A stretch of 64,000 bases of DNA from Flavobacterium sp. MDT1-60 (GTDB taxonomy: Bacteria; Bacteroidota; Bacteroidia; Flavobacteriales; Flavobacteriaceae): the NCBI RefSeq assembly GCF_014844035.1, contig NZ_CP062159.1, positions 5,499,898 to 5,563,897 on the forward strand. The letters are read 5' to 3'. A model generated the notes under the pieces. That model was not told the DNA's origin and searched no databases. It saw only the letters and a program-made list of their open reading frames with translations. Below are positions 53,247 to 64,000 of the stretch, piece by piece (position 1 is the first letter of the stretch; every line of letters starts with the position of its first letter). The position numbers and the translations under genes are program-made.

Positions 53247-56200
53247 TTATTTTACCACCTCAACCCAGAATCCTTTTGTTCTGGCTAAGAATGTATTATC
53301 ATACATCGCTTCACATTGTAAACCTGGCAAATAATAATTCCCAAGATAAGAAGCATTCAACAAAATCCTGAAAACTTTTGTTTCTCCTGCTTTCATTCCA
53401 AAATAAAAATTAGTTCTGTCATCACGAATATCAATATAATCTGCAATGTTGTTTGTTGCATCTCCGTAATCAGTAAAACGAGTATTCACAATTTCAAACC
53501 TGAAGGCAGAATTTGAGATAATGCAACATTTTCTACATGCTCATTTCTTTGATTTCTTATGGTAACTTCAGCGATAAACTCGGTTCCCTGGCTAATTTTA
53601 GAAACATTAATAACACTTCCTTTTCTGTTTTTGAAAACAATAGAAGCCGAAACATCACTCTGAATTGCTTTCTCTTGTCCGATTGGTAATATTCCGGTAT
53701 TTAAAACACGAACGTAAACTGTGTTATTTTTAATGTTTTTCAGCGTTACACTGTTAGACCCCGTTTGAACAACCAAACTTCTGTCTGCGATTGTTTTTTG
53801 AGTATTTATCCTCTCGCCTTTTCCGTTTTTGCTAAACTGAATATTAATTCCTTTTGGACCGTTGCTAACGGCGAATTTAGACATTGCATACAAACAATAA
53901 GCCGTGGTCTGCGTGCTCATCCACTGATTGTTTGACATTTGTTTGGCTAATTTTGAAGCCATATTAAATGCTTTTTGTTTTTGTCCTAACAGCAGCATCG
54001 TTTCCAAAGCCATGGCTCTGTTTCTTTCGCTTGAACCATAATAGTAATAATTATAGTTACTCGATTCGTCTTCAATTTTACTATGTAAAAACAGGTTCAA
54101 TCCTGCTGATTTTTGTCCAGCCAAAACATATGCTGCCGCTAAACGCAAATTACTTTCGTTCGAAATCCCTTTGGTTTCTCTTAATCTGTTCATTGAAGAT
54201 AAGTCGGCATTTCCGGCTAAAGCCAAAGTGTATAATCTATAAGCCTGAGCCAAGTCGTTCCCGTATTTCGGTTCAAAACGCCATTGTTTTGCTTCTTTTT
54301 GCTGGTACGAAATCCATTTTGATTTGAAATTAATTGGCAAAACGTATCCTTTTTTCTCTGCTTCAATAAGGAAATGACCTGCATATGAAGTTCCCCAATC
54401 ATCTGCAATCGTATTTCCTTGCCAATAAGCCACTCCACCATTTGACAATTGAAAACTTCCTAATCTTGTAATTCCGGCCGTGATATTCTTTTGAATAATT
54501 CCTTTACGAGTCGCATCTAAATCAACAACATCATTTAAATACAATTGTGGAAAAACCGAAGAAGTCGTTTGCTCCACACATCCATGAGGATACTGAATAA
54601 GGTATTGCAATCTTCCATTTAAATTCATGGTTGGCATTGATGAAACTTCTAATCTTGCTTTATTACTTCCAGAAACTCCAAATGTTTTCCAAGAAATAGT
54701 TTTGGTACTATTTGGAGGCAAAATCACATCTGTAAAGTATTCGTAACCGGATTCGGATTTGTCATATCGATTTCTACATCATAAACCGATTTCTCTTTTC
54801 CTGAAGTGGCGATAACCTGCACTTTTGCAATTCCGGTAGCTGAACCTACAACTAAATTAAAATACCGCCATTTTTTCATCAGGCGAAGCAAAAGTCAAGG
54901 ATTGCGTTGCACTTCCCATAACTTTTAAGCCATTGCTGGTTTTAATCTGAATCGAAACATTTTTGATATTATTCTCTGTTGCAAAAACCGTAACAGGAAT
55001 AGTTACTTTTTCTGAAGGCGAAATTTTTCTCGGCAATGAAGCCAAAACCATCAACGGACTTTTTACCGGAGTTGCTTTTTCAACACTTCCGTAAGCACTT
55101 GTATTGGCATCGCCCGCAACCACCATCGTTCGAACAGAACCAATATATTTCGGCAATTTTAATTGATGCGATTTGGTTTGCCCTTTTTCTAATTTAAACG
55201 GACCGTAATACAATACCACAGGTTTAAAACGATTTGCTTTTTTAGCTTTTCCACCGCCCAAATCCTGATCTCCACCAATACTGAAAATCTGATTTATTTT
55301 TCCACCATATGCACCTATTACATCATCATAAATATCCCATGTTTTAACGCCCAAAGCTTCACGAACATAAAAACTATCCCAGGCGTTTGGTGTTTTAAAA
55401 CGGGTTAAATCCAATAAACCTTCATCAACAACTGCAATGGTATAGGTCATTTCTTTTCCGGTTTTTTCTCCCACTTTTACCGTAAAGGTCTGCTCTGGTT
55501 TTAAAACATCCGGCATTGAAAGTGTTGGTGCCAGAATGGTATTTTTATCCACCACTTCAATCGGAACAATTCCGTACATACGAATTGGCGAATCATTTTT
55601 AGTGGATGCATGTGGTTGTAATAATGTGATATTAAAATAGACATTTGGAGCCATCGCGGAAGTAATTGGCACTTCTACTTTTGTTTCTCCTTTTTGTGTT
55701 TTAGCCCAAATGGTCTGTACTACTTTTGATCCGTTCTCGATAGAAATCAAAGCTCGTCCGCCTTCACTTGAAGGGAAAGAGATCTGCGCTTTTTCGCCTA
55801 CTGCATAATTCTTTTTATCTGTAGAAAAAACTAACATATTGGCTGTTGAAGCATCTCTGTTTCGTGTTTTTCCAGACCAAATTGGCCAGTCTATATTAAC
55901 CGTTAAAGCCGTTGCATGACCATCTGTATTATCTGAAACTCGAATTAAATAACGGCCCCATTCTTCATCAGTCAATGAAAACTGAACACTTCCTTTTCCG
56001 CTTGAATCGGTATTGATTACAAATGTTTTGTAAGAAGTTGTGGCATTCGAAGAATTATAATTCGATAAATTATCACTCGAAGCATCCCACCACCAGCGCC
56101 ATTCTACTTTATAAACCTTAACTTCAAGATTTCTCACCGATTTTGGTCTTCCATTTTCATCAACCGTCACAATATCAAAACGATTGTTAGTTCTGGTTTC

Positions 56201-58936
56201 CAGCATTCCGTATTGTTTGGTTCCGGTGATTTAATTCCAACATAGGTTTTGTATGGAGAATAAGTCGTCGAAATCACATCGGTACTAAAATCTCCACCTT
56301 CTTCATACACTTTTGTGATGAACGAAGCACGAAGCATCCCTGGTGCCTGACCTTGCAATTTGGGTTGAATATTTACCGATGCTTTTCCGTTTTCGTTTAA
56401 TTTTCCCGAGAAAACATTAATTTCTTCTGTGCTGAATTTACGTACTAAATCATCAAAACTAAATTTCTCGTATCCTTTAAAAGTAGTTGTTTGCTGAGAA
56501 AACTTTGCCTGCATTTCTACATTCAGATTTTTAGCAATGGCACCGTGAAGCCAGGTCACTTCGAGATTGCTCGTATTTGGATAAGAAGACGAAAGCGTTT
56601 TTCTGGAGAAATTATTTTTGATTTTTAAACGATTTGGTTTGATTGTTTCGATTTTAATGCTTTTGTAAAATTTAGCGCCACCACACTTACCATCGCTTCC
56701 CAATTTCCTGTTGGTGCGTCCTGGCTTGTTGGAACGGTAAAAGCATAATGATTTAGTTCATTAGTTTTTTGAACCGTCTGATAAACTGTTTTTCCATTCG
56801 GATCGTTTAATCTAAATTTGATTGGATGTGATTTTGGAAGTTTATTTGAAGCATCATTTAAAATGAAAGACAAATACAAATTATCACCCGGACGCCAAAC
56901 GCTCGTTCTCCATAAATAAAGCCTTTTAAACCTTTTTGCAGGGTTTCGCCGGCAACATCAAAATTACTGACAGACAAAGAAAGTCCGTCATCCAGCTTCA
57001 CGTAAGTGGATTGATTTCCTAAGGAAAACTATGGCAAAATAAGCAAATTTATCCAACTGAAAGGAAGCGATTCCTTCACTACTTGTTGCTTCCTGTACCA
57101 ATTTTCTGTTGTTGGAAATTATACAAATCCACTCTTGCATTCGAAACCGGTTCAGTTGTTACAATATTATTTACAGGCAAATAAATACGATTTGTTCTCG
57201 CCTCTTTTTGCAATTACTCCCAAAATCTGTTGCCAGAATATTAGTTGCGATTTTAGCATTATAATAATAAGAGCTCGTACAAGGATCCTGGCTTCTCTCC
57301 ATTCGTAATCATCATAATAGTAGTCGTCGTAGGAGTTACCACTATAATTTACATCATTTTCATCAACTTCTTTCCTCTTCTTCTCATTTGAATCTTCTTC
57401 TGAAGATTCGCATTGGTATAATGAATATTTCTTTTTTATAAACAAACTCTACTCTGTAAATTGCTCCCGGTTCCGGGCGTGATTATTTTGGATAAATCCA
57501 ACGCAAAAGTGTTCCACTTACCAGGATTTATCAATTTACTTTCAATTAAATTCAGCGTTGTCCTGGCGACGGGGCTGAGCCACTTTCTTGAGATTTTGAG
57601 CTCCGGTTTATTATCATTGTACTGCAAAAACTGCAGGATATTTTCTTGTAAATTTTATAGACTTTTACATCTACAGCACTTAAGTTTACCGCTTCAAAAT
57701 TCAGTTTTAAATTATTGGGCTTGGGCAGAATGGTTCCGTTTTTAATGAATTTGATGCTTGGTTTATTTGGTTCAAAAGATATTTTCTCCGGTGTAATTTG
57801 AATCCATTTTTTTTGCCATACTGACTTCGATTCCCTGAAAAACTTCAATCAATAAATCTCCGGGCCCAAAATTTGTTTCGGGTTCGGCTGTGGTTTCTTC
57901 TTTCCTGAACCACTTCTACGGCATCGCCTACAACCGCCGCAGCGCTATCAATCACAACTGCAAGCCGAAATCTACTAAAGAAACCGCAGTTTCTTCTACC
58001 GGTACTGAAAACCGTAACTTCTTTTTGAACTGGTGCTTTTTCATTATTAAAATATACTTTCAGTAAATTTCCCTGAGTGGAGAATTTCAGATTATTGGTA
58101 TTCCTGAATCGAAAACTAACCCTGCAAAATCCTGTCCCTTTCTAAGGGCTCAGAAAAAGTTAATTAAAACGGATTGATTGCTTCCGTCCGGAACCTCAAC
58201 TTTAACGATTTTAAATTCGTTATATTCGTAATCGGAACATCGATTTGACCTTTCTGATCAATATCAAAAATCACTTCCGTCGTAAATAATCTCCAGATTT
58301 GTGGCTTCAGAATAACGCTGAATACTGTCAATTATAAAATGGAATTCTTTTCCTGAACCCGAGTTTTTCTCAAATTTAATTTTAAGATTATTCCCTTTTT
58401 GTTTGGCTTCAACTAACTTTTTAGCCGTTTCAATATCGATATTATCCGCTGTTTTTAGCACGCAGTTCAGGTATTGATATTCTTTACTGTAGGATTGAAT
58501 ATCAGCAGTATTAATCGTAAAATCCTGCTTGATGGTTTTTAACCGTAAAATTAAAATCCGAAAGATCTTTTCTTTCTCTTTTGGAAGTGTGATCAGTTTA
58601 TCTAAGTTTAAAGTAACCTGATATTCTGTTCCGGGTTTCAACTTTTTTCCGGGATAAAAGCAATTGTATTTGGAGAAAGTGCTACTACTTTACCGTCAAC
58701 ACTCGGGGAAATATCAAACAAATCGCTGTCTAAAACCTGATTGGCTTTCCATTCTTTTTTATCGAAAGCCAAAACCACCCGAATATCAGATTCCGACGAG
58801 ACTATCCCTCCGGTGAAACTGACTAATACTCTTTAAATAATGAAAAATCGGAATTGAAATCGGCTGCTGATTTTCTGCCGCAAGATTGAAAAATAAAAAA
58901 CACACAAAACACGAGAACTAATCCTTTTGCTTTCAC
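53247..58936 (-). CDS. Alpha-2-macroglobulin family lipoprotein, interrupted by many frameshifts
   Basis: One ~1,890-codon gene for a bacterial alpha-2-macroglobulin, a large envelope protease trap. It starts at GTG 58936 with a lipoprotein signal (KAKGLVLVFCVFFIFQSC). Recognisable pieces in order are LKPGTEYQVTLNLDKLI, MG-domain segments, EWGRYLIRVSDNTDGHATAL, and the thioester motif YPHGCVEQTTSS (Cys at about 54580), ending AMYDNTFLARTKGFWVEVVK. The frame breaks at least eight times by single-base changes: e.g. 53495-53499 (one A short), 54858-54861 (one extra), ~54741, 56212-56216 (one short) and ~56688 (one short). More breaks occur at 56.9-58.9 kb. Each repair restores conserved sequence, so this is a real gene in poor sequence. 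Neighbour of pbpC as in yfhM-pbpC. Confidence 0.85.
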
Positions 58937-59112
58937 TTATTTAGAGTTAATGGGTTTTAAGAAATGACAGAACGTTTTAACATTTTACTATTAAAACCAT
59001 AACTAGCCAAATGCCAATTATATTGTAGTAAATGTAAAGTATTTTCTGTGATTTTTTAAGAGGAAAAATTCGCTAAGTGAAATTATTTTTTTTGAAGTAA
59101 AAAAGGAAGTGT

Positions 59113-59556
59113 TTATTTACGTCTTTCAATAAAAAATCGTTTCATTAAATCGGCAGCTTCATTGGCCATAACTCCAGAAACGACGGTAGTTTTAGGATGT
59201 AATTTTGTTCCCATGACCATAAAACCACGTTGCTCATCACGAGCGCCAAAAACAATTTTCGAAATCTGACTCCAATACAAAGCGCCCTGCACACATTTGG
59301 CATGGCTCAAGAGTCACAATAAAAGTACAATCTTTAAGATATTTTCCGCCAAGAAAATTGCTGCAGCCGTTATGGATTGCATTTCCGCATGAGCCGTAAC
59401 ATCGTTCAACAATTCCGTTAAATTATGACTGCTTGCAATTACTTTATTGGCTACTACAATAACAGCGCCAACAGGAATTTCGCCTTTATCGAAGGCCATT
59501 TCAGCTTCCTGCAAAGCTTTTTTCATAAAGTATTCGTCTGTGAAGGGATTTATCAT
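59113..59556 (-). CDS. tadA: tRNA-specific adenosine deaminase, interrupted by frameshifts
   Basis: A zinc deaminase that makes inosine at the wobble base of tRNA-Arg. Start at 59556: MINPFTDEYFMKKALQEAEM, KGEIPVGAVIVV and the active site VTAHAEMQSI. The C-terminal piece runs QGALYWSQISKIVFGARDEQ to ADLMKRFFIERRK. Two single-base errors break it: one A short near 59370 and one G extra near 59287. Repairing them restores CTFIVTLEPCQMCAGALYW with both zinc Cys. tadA is essential in most bacteria, so the breaks are unlikely to be real. Length after repair (~148) is normal. Confidence 0.88.
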
Positions 59557-59656
59557 AGTTGCAAAAGTACATTTTTGAAATAATTATTCCTGAATTAAGA
59601 TTTAAAAAACATTGATAAAACCTAATATTTTCTCTCTTCTTAATTACTTATTAAAA

Positions 59657-59695
59657 TTAATCGCCTCAAATAAGGTGATTTTTTGAGGCGATTAA
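59657..59695. repeat. 14-bp perfect inverted repeat
   Basis: TTAATCGCCTCAAA (59657-59670) and TTTGAGGCGATTAA (59682-59695), with AATTGCCTCATCC just after. No T run follows on the plus strand; on the minus strand a short A/T run follows. It lies between divergent tadA and the TonB-like pair, in a gap (59557-59774) with no gene. Confidence 0.5.
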
Positions 59696-59774
59696 CACAA
59701 TTAATTGCCTCATCCTTTTTGAAAAGGATTTTCGTATTTATTTTTTATTACATTTAAATATTGAAATTTCAAAC

Positions 59775-60608
59775 ATGGAAAGAAAATAAAATTAACGATT
59801 CCCGAAACTTGTACAGAAAACTGGGACAAAATGACGCCAAATGAAAATGGTCGTTTTTGCCTGAGTTGTTCTAAAAACTGTCGTTGATTTCACCTTGATG
59901 TTACCCGATGAAATTCAGCATTTTTTTCATCCAAAATCAAAACAATAAATCTGTGGAAGGTTTAAAAACGAGCAATTAGAAAGCTTAATTATTCAGATTC
60001 CAAGTCAGGTTTTATATACACAGACAAATTATCATAAAAATTTTTTATTGGCTTTGTTTATTGCTATGGGAAACAACTTTATTTAGTTGTCAGGATAAAG
60101 ATGGAAATAAAAATAAAATTGATAAAATCGAGATTGTTGATAATACAGAGAAATATCAAGATGAAAATGAGGTTCATTCTTCATGTTATGGGCATGAGGT
60201 CGAATCCAAAAAACAAAAAACAAAAGAAAAATTTACCGGCATGATTACACAAGGAGCGGTAGTTCCCTCTACTTCTATTGAAGAAGGGACTTTTAATTAT
60301 CACATAATTTATAATTCAACTGATTTAGACGTCGCACCAGTTCCAGAAAAAAATGAAAAAATTTCTTGATTTTTTTGCAAAATTATATTACTCCAAAAAC
60401 AGCAGAAGGATTAGAGGCAGAGCTTTTATTATTTTTGTTATAGAACAAGATGGCAGTTTAAGTAATTTCAACATAATTAAAAATACTCCGAAAGAAAATA
60501 GGAGAAGAAGCGATTAGAGTTTTGAAGACAGCTCCAAATTGGCTTCCCGGAAAATTAAACAATCATTGTGTGCGATCTTCTTATATTTTACCGATTAGAA
60601 TTCAATAA
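59775..60608 (+). CDS. TonB-like protein A with N-terminal CxxC domain, frameshifted
   Basis: An interrupted ~275-codon gene. From ATG 59775 and after repair, the N-terminus reads IPETCTENWDKMTPNENGRF then CLSCSK, a Cys-rich small domain. A hydrophobic segment follows, FLLALFIAMG then LFSCQDKDGNKNKIDKIEIV. A middle linker and a TonB C-terminal-type domain end it (AIRVLKTAPNWLPGKLNN, SSYILPIRIQ). Its TAA overlaps the ATG of the next gene (TAATG). The reading frame is broken at ~59790, ~59880, ~59940, ~60068, ~60368 and ~60500. Paralogue of the next gene. Confidence 0.7.
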
Positions 60609-61465
60609 TGGAAATAAAACACAAATAACCATACCTGATCCTGCACAGAAAACTGGGACAAAATGACTCCAAAAGATAATGGCCGTTATTGCCTGAGCTG
60701 TTCAAAAACCGTTGTCGATTTCACTTCGATGTTGCCGGATGAAGTACAGCATTTTTTCATCCAAAATCAAAACCAGAATATCTGTGGGAGATTTAAGAAA
60801 TCTCAATTAGATACTTTAACAATTCAAATTCCGAGTTGGATTTTGTATGCACAAATGAATTATCATAAAACATTTTTATTGGCTTTGTTTATTGCCATGG
60901 GAACAACCTTGTTTAGCTGTCAGGACAAAAAGCAAAAAATTGATAAAGTAGAAGTTGTTCAAGATGATGTTCCAGTAGAGCATATTTCTGTTGGTGATCC
61001 AAAAATCACTAATTCACACGATACCCTTGTACCGCCTCCACCACCGCCTCCAAAAGTTGATCATGTTAAGTTTAAAACCAAAAGAAAATGATAATCTAAA
61101 ATCTGAGAAAACAGAAAACAAGAGAAATAGCGCTGCAAAAGTGGCAATTCACGCTTCTCCCACCGGAGAAGTTGTATCTGAAACCAATGCAGAATTTCCA
61201 GGCGGAATTTAGCAATTCTATAATTATTTTGGAAAGGAATTTAAAAAAGCCTGAAAATATAAATAACAAAAACCTTAAAATTAATCTTTCGTTTGCAGTA
61301 GAAAAAAATGGCTCTGTTTCGTATCTTCAATCCGAACCAGCAATTGAACAGCCTTTAGAAAAAGAAATTATCAGAGTTTTAAGCTTATGCCCTAAATGGC
61401 AGCCGGGAAATCAAACGGAAAAAAAATTAAGAGAACAATATTCTTTACCAATTGTATTGCAATAG
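60608..61465 (+). CDS. TonB-like protein B with N-terminal CxxC domain, frameshifted
   Basis: A second copy of the preceding protein: KMTPKDNGRYCLSCSKTVVD, FTSMLPDEVQHFF, then a hydrophobic stretch FLLALFIAMGTTLFSCQDKK. A Pro-rich hinge (LVPPPPPPPKVDHVKF) and a TonB_C-type domain (LKINLSFAVEKNGSVSYLQS, LCPKWQPGNQTEKKLREQYS) follow. The first two-thirds is intact and the breaks are near 60630, 61090 and 61210. The LFSC-Q-D-K after a hydrophobic segment ~85 residues in resembles an internal lipobox. Likely an envelope protein linked to TonB-type transport; the role is unknown. Confidence 0.72.
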
Positions 61466-61516
61466 ATCGCACAATAAAATTAAATTTAAAACCGTAAATT
61501 TGCTTTTTACCTTACA

Positions 61517-63253
61517 ATGAAAAGCAACTCTCCAACATATTCAATCCTGTCGATTTACGTCTTTTAAAAAAAGAAGAACAGCTTCCAGAAGTTGCGCAGG
61601 TCAATTTATAATTGATGTTGTTTCTGTGAAAGAAGGGCATTTGGGGTGCCAGTTTAGGTGTTGTTGAATTGACAATTGCTTTGCATTATGTTTTTAATAC
61701 TCCCGAAGATTTAAGTTTGGGATGTTGGACATCAGGCGTACGGACATAAAATTTTGACCGAAAGAAGAGAAAACTTTCATACCAACAGACAAATTGGAGG
61801 CATTTCAGGTTTCCCTAAAAGAAGCGAAAGTATTTACGATACTTTTGGCGTTGGACATTCTTCAACTTCCATTTCTGCCGCTTTGGGAATGGCAATTGCT
61901 TCCCAGTTAAAAGGAGATTTCAACAAACAGCATATTGCAGTTATTGGCGACGCTTCAATTGCAAGCGGAATGGCTTTTGAAGGCCTAAATCATGCCGGCG
62001 TAACAGATGCTAACTTACTGGTTATTCTGAATGACAATGCTATCGGAATTGACCCTAGCGTTGGTGCACTTAAAAAATATCTTACTGCTGTAAAAGAAGG
62101 AAAAAATCCGAAGAAAAAATATGATCAAGTCCCTGAATTTCGATTATTCAGGTCCAATTGACGGTCATGATCTTCCGGCTTTAATTAAAGAATTAAACAG
62201 ATTAAAAAATATAAAAGGACCTAAATTCCTTCATATTGTTACTACCAAAGGAAAAGGTTTACAGCAAGCTGAAAAAAATCAGGTAAAATATCATGCCCCT
62301 GGAAAATTTGATGCTGCAACTGGAGAACTCCTTTTAAAATCAGAAGAAAATTTACCTCCAAAAATCAGGATGTTTTTGGTTTAACAATTTTAGATTTGGC
62401 CAAAAAAGAATGATAAAATTATCGGAATAACACCCTGCAATGCCATCAGGCAGCTCTTTAAAGTTTATGATGGATGAAATTCCCGAACGTGCTTTTGATG
62501 TGGGAATTGCAGAGCAACATGCCGTAACGCTTGCCGCGGGAATGGCAACTCAGGGCATGATTGTATATTGCAATATCTATTCGACATTTCTACAGCGCGC
62601 TTACGACCAAGTCTTCAAAAATCTACCCGTTATTTTTTGTTTGACAGAGCTGGTTTGGTGGAAGACGGCGCAACACATCATGGTTTTTGATATTGCTTAT
62701 TTAAGAGCAATTCCGAATATGATTATCTATGCACCAATCAACGAAATTGCCCTCCAAAACATTTTTATACACCGCTCAATTAGGACTAAATCACCCAATC
62801 GCAATTCGATCCGCGTGGTCGAGGTGTTCTGCCAAAGTGGGAAGTAGAAAATTTCGGACATTATGAAAAAAATTAAAATTGGCGAGGCAAACTGCCTAAA
62901 AAGCGGCACAAAAATTTTTATCAACAGGAAGCATAGGCAATAATGTTAAAGCACTGAATGAATATTCAAATTCTAATGAGATTGCTCACTATGACTTCCC
63001 TTTTATTAAACCACTAGACAACAATGTTTTACACTCTGTTTTCTCTAATTTCAACCGCATAATTACTATCGAAGAAGCAATAAATGGAGGATTTGGAAGT
63101 GCTGTTTTAGAGTTTGCTGACACAAAAATGAATATCCAAATTTTGGGTATTCCTGACGTATTTATTGAGCATGGAACCGTGAATCAATTGCAACAATTGT
63201 GTAAAATTGACGTTAAAAGTTTGGTAAATCTTTTTTCAACCGATTCAAAATAA
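61517..63253 (+). CDS. dxs: 1-deoxy-D-xylulose-5-phosphate synthase, interrupted by frameshifts
   Basis: The first enzyme of the MEP isoprenoid pathway, joining pyruvate and glyceraldehyde-3-phosphate with thiamine diphosphate. Pieces in order: [40 protein letters not shown] (after repair), [34 protein letters not shown] with [33 protein letters not shown] and [12 protein letters not shown]. The frame breaks at about 61525, 61610, 61640, 61720, 62130, 62370, 62420, 62650, 62685, 62760 and 62845. About five residues expected after AYDQV (IHDVA in relatives) are also missing, so a short deletion is present too. dxs is normally essential in Bacteroidota, which argues for errors. Confidence 0.85.
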
Positions 63254-63288
63254 TTATTTTGCACAACCAAAATATTAAAACCAACCTA

Positions 63289-64000
63289 ATGAAATTATTG
63301 CGTTCTTTTGTTGCTGTTACTTTTGTATACTTCAAATAACTTTGCTCAAATTATCCAAACCACTTTAGACCCTAATCAGTGCCTTCTAACTGGACTAAAA
63401 AAAATCAATTGGGTTTTGATATTTCAGAATTGCTTTTGTGAACTGGAGTGCCGGGGAACAAGTTCTTTTCAGGTTATTTAAAGGTGAATTTGGAAGAACT
63501 TATGCTAAAGGAAATCACAAATGGGTAAACGAACTTATTGTAAAATACGGTTTAAATAAACAAGACGGTACCGAACTAAGAAAAACTGACGATGCACTTC
63601 TTGTTAACTCCACTTACGGATTTAGAAAAGATACTATCTCAAATTGGTATTATTCGGCGAAATTTAATTTCAATACACAATTTTCGAATGGTTATAAATC
63701 CAAACAGACGCCATTTCGAAACCTTTTGCACCAGCCTATATCTTTTTAGGAGCCGGAGCTGAAAATTCAAACAAAAAGAAAAACAGAACATTTTACTTCT
63801 CTCCAATTACTTTAAAAGACGACTTTAGTACTGGATGACTACCTGGCCAATCAGGGATCTTTTGGTGTTAAAAAAGCAGTTTATGCACCAGATCCTCTTG
63901 ATCCTACCGCTAAGATATTAGTTGAAGAAGGACAAAAGGTAAAAGCCGAATTTGGTATTTGCTTACCGGATACATGAAAAGCGAAATTTATAAAAATATA
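63289..64000 (+). CDS. DUF3078-like outer-membrane protein (partial, frameshifted)
   Basis: From ATG 63289 (KLLRSFVAVTFVYTSNNFAQ after repair) this looks like an exported beta-barrel of the DUF3078 type. Conserved pieces are WTKKNQLGFDISEIAFVNWS, KGEFGRTYAKGNHKWVNELI, SNWYYSAKFNFNTQFSNGYK, FYFSPITLK and DDYLANQGSFGVKKAVY. It runs off the window, so the end is not seen. Breaks occur at ~63325, ~63385, ~63455, ~63700 and later. Function unknown; relatives sit in the outer membrane. Confidence 0.7.

Noticed and set aside
57461..57745. 94-codon plus-strand ORF opposite the alpha-2-macroglobulin gene
   Set aside because: It is open only by chance in a frameshifted region; the minus strand carries the family sequence.
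53247..64000. Gene decay (pseudogenes) or programmed frameshifting in the last 10.5 kb
   Set aside because: Breaks hit every gene, including normally essential ones, at many unrelated sites and mostly as homopolymer length changes. Slippery-site signals or a shared pattern were not seen.

Overview
The window is a chromosomal segment of an AT-rich Bacteroidota, almost certainly a Flavobacterium close to the F. johnsoniae group. The basis is the gliding and type IX secretion genes (gldJ, porU, porV, gldD, gldE), SusC/SusD outer-membrane pairs, Bacteroidota-type -7 boxes (TAnnTTTG), few Shine-Dalgarno sequences, and a gene order that I recall from F. johnsoniae (inference from memory, not a search). 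No tRNA, rRNA, CRISPR array, transposase or phage gene was seen.

Layout. (1) 1-13937 is a polysaccharide utilisation locus on the minus strand: susC, susD, a PKD-type surface lipoprotein, three GH30 glycosidases and a GH5 enzyme cut by the window edge. It is faced by a divergent membrane-spanning regulator (propeller sensor, triple-tyrosine domain, LuxR-type helix-turn-helix). Three GH30 enzymes point to a beta-glucan, possibly beta-1,6-linked. Three copies of a 17-bp motif lie in the divergent control region. (2) 13979-22921 holds murF, gldJ, porU, porV and cdd. (3) 22972-31399 holds pyruvate dehydrogenase E1-alpha and E2, an M1 peptidase, an AhpD-like protein, an AraC regulator, a glycosyltransferase and miaE. 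(4) 31449-41432 holds an AsmA-like protein, a second AraC regulator, a serine hydrolase, rplU-rpmA and an M16 peptidase pair. (5) 41666-47673 holds a small gene with a 123-bp insertion at its start codon, an EamA exporter, an HMA-domain lipoprotein, gldD, gldE, ssb, mutY, hup and a 30-residue basic protein. (6) 47934-53115 holds rng, a Crp-type regulator, a DUF2798-like protein and pbpC.

From about 53.5 kb to the end every gene is broken by single-base indels, mostly in homopolymers: an alpha-2-macroglobulin, tadA, two tandem TonB-like proteins, dxs and a DUF3078-like protein. tadA and dxs are normally essential and their motifs reappear once one base is added or removed, so this is most likely poor sequence rather than decay. 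These are annotated as whole interrupted genes.

The most interesting non-coding signals are the 17-bp operator-like repeats, the 123-bp insertion flanked by 14-bp direct repeats at 41.9-42.0 kb, and a pair of structured ~80-bp repeats at 42.2 and 49.6 kb. Four genes have a spurious upstream TTG start that lies inside their own -7 promoter box.
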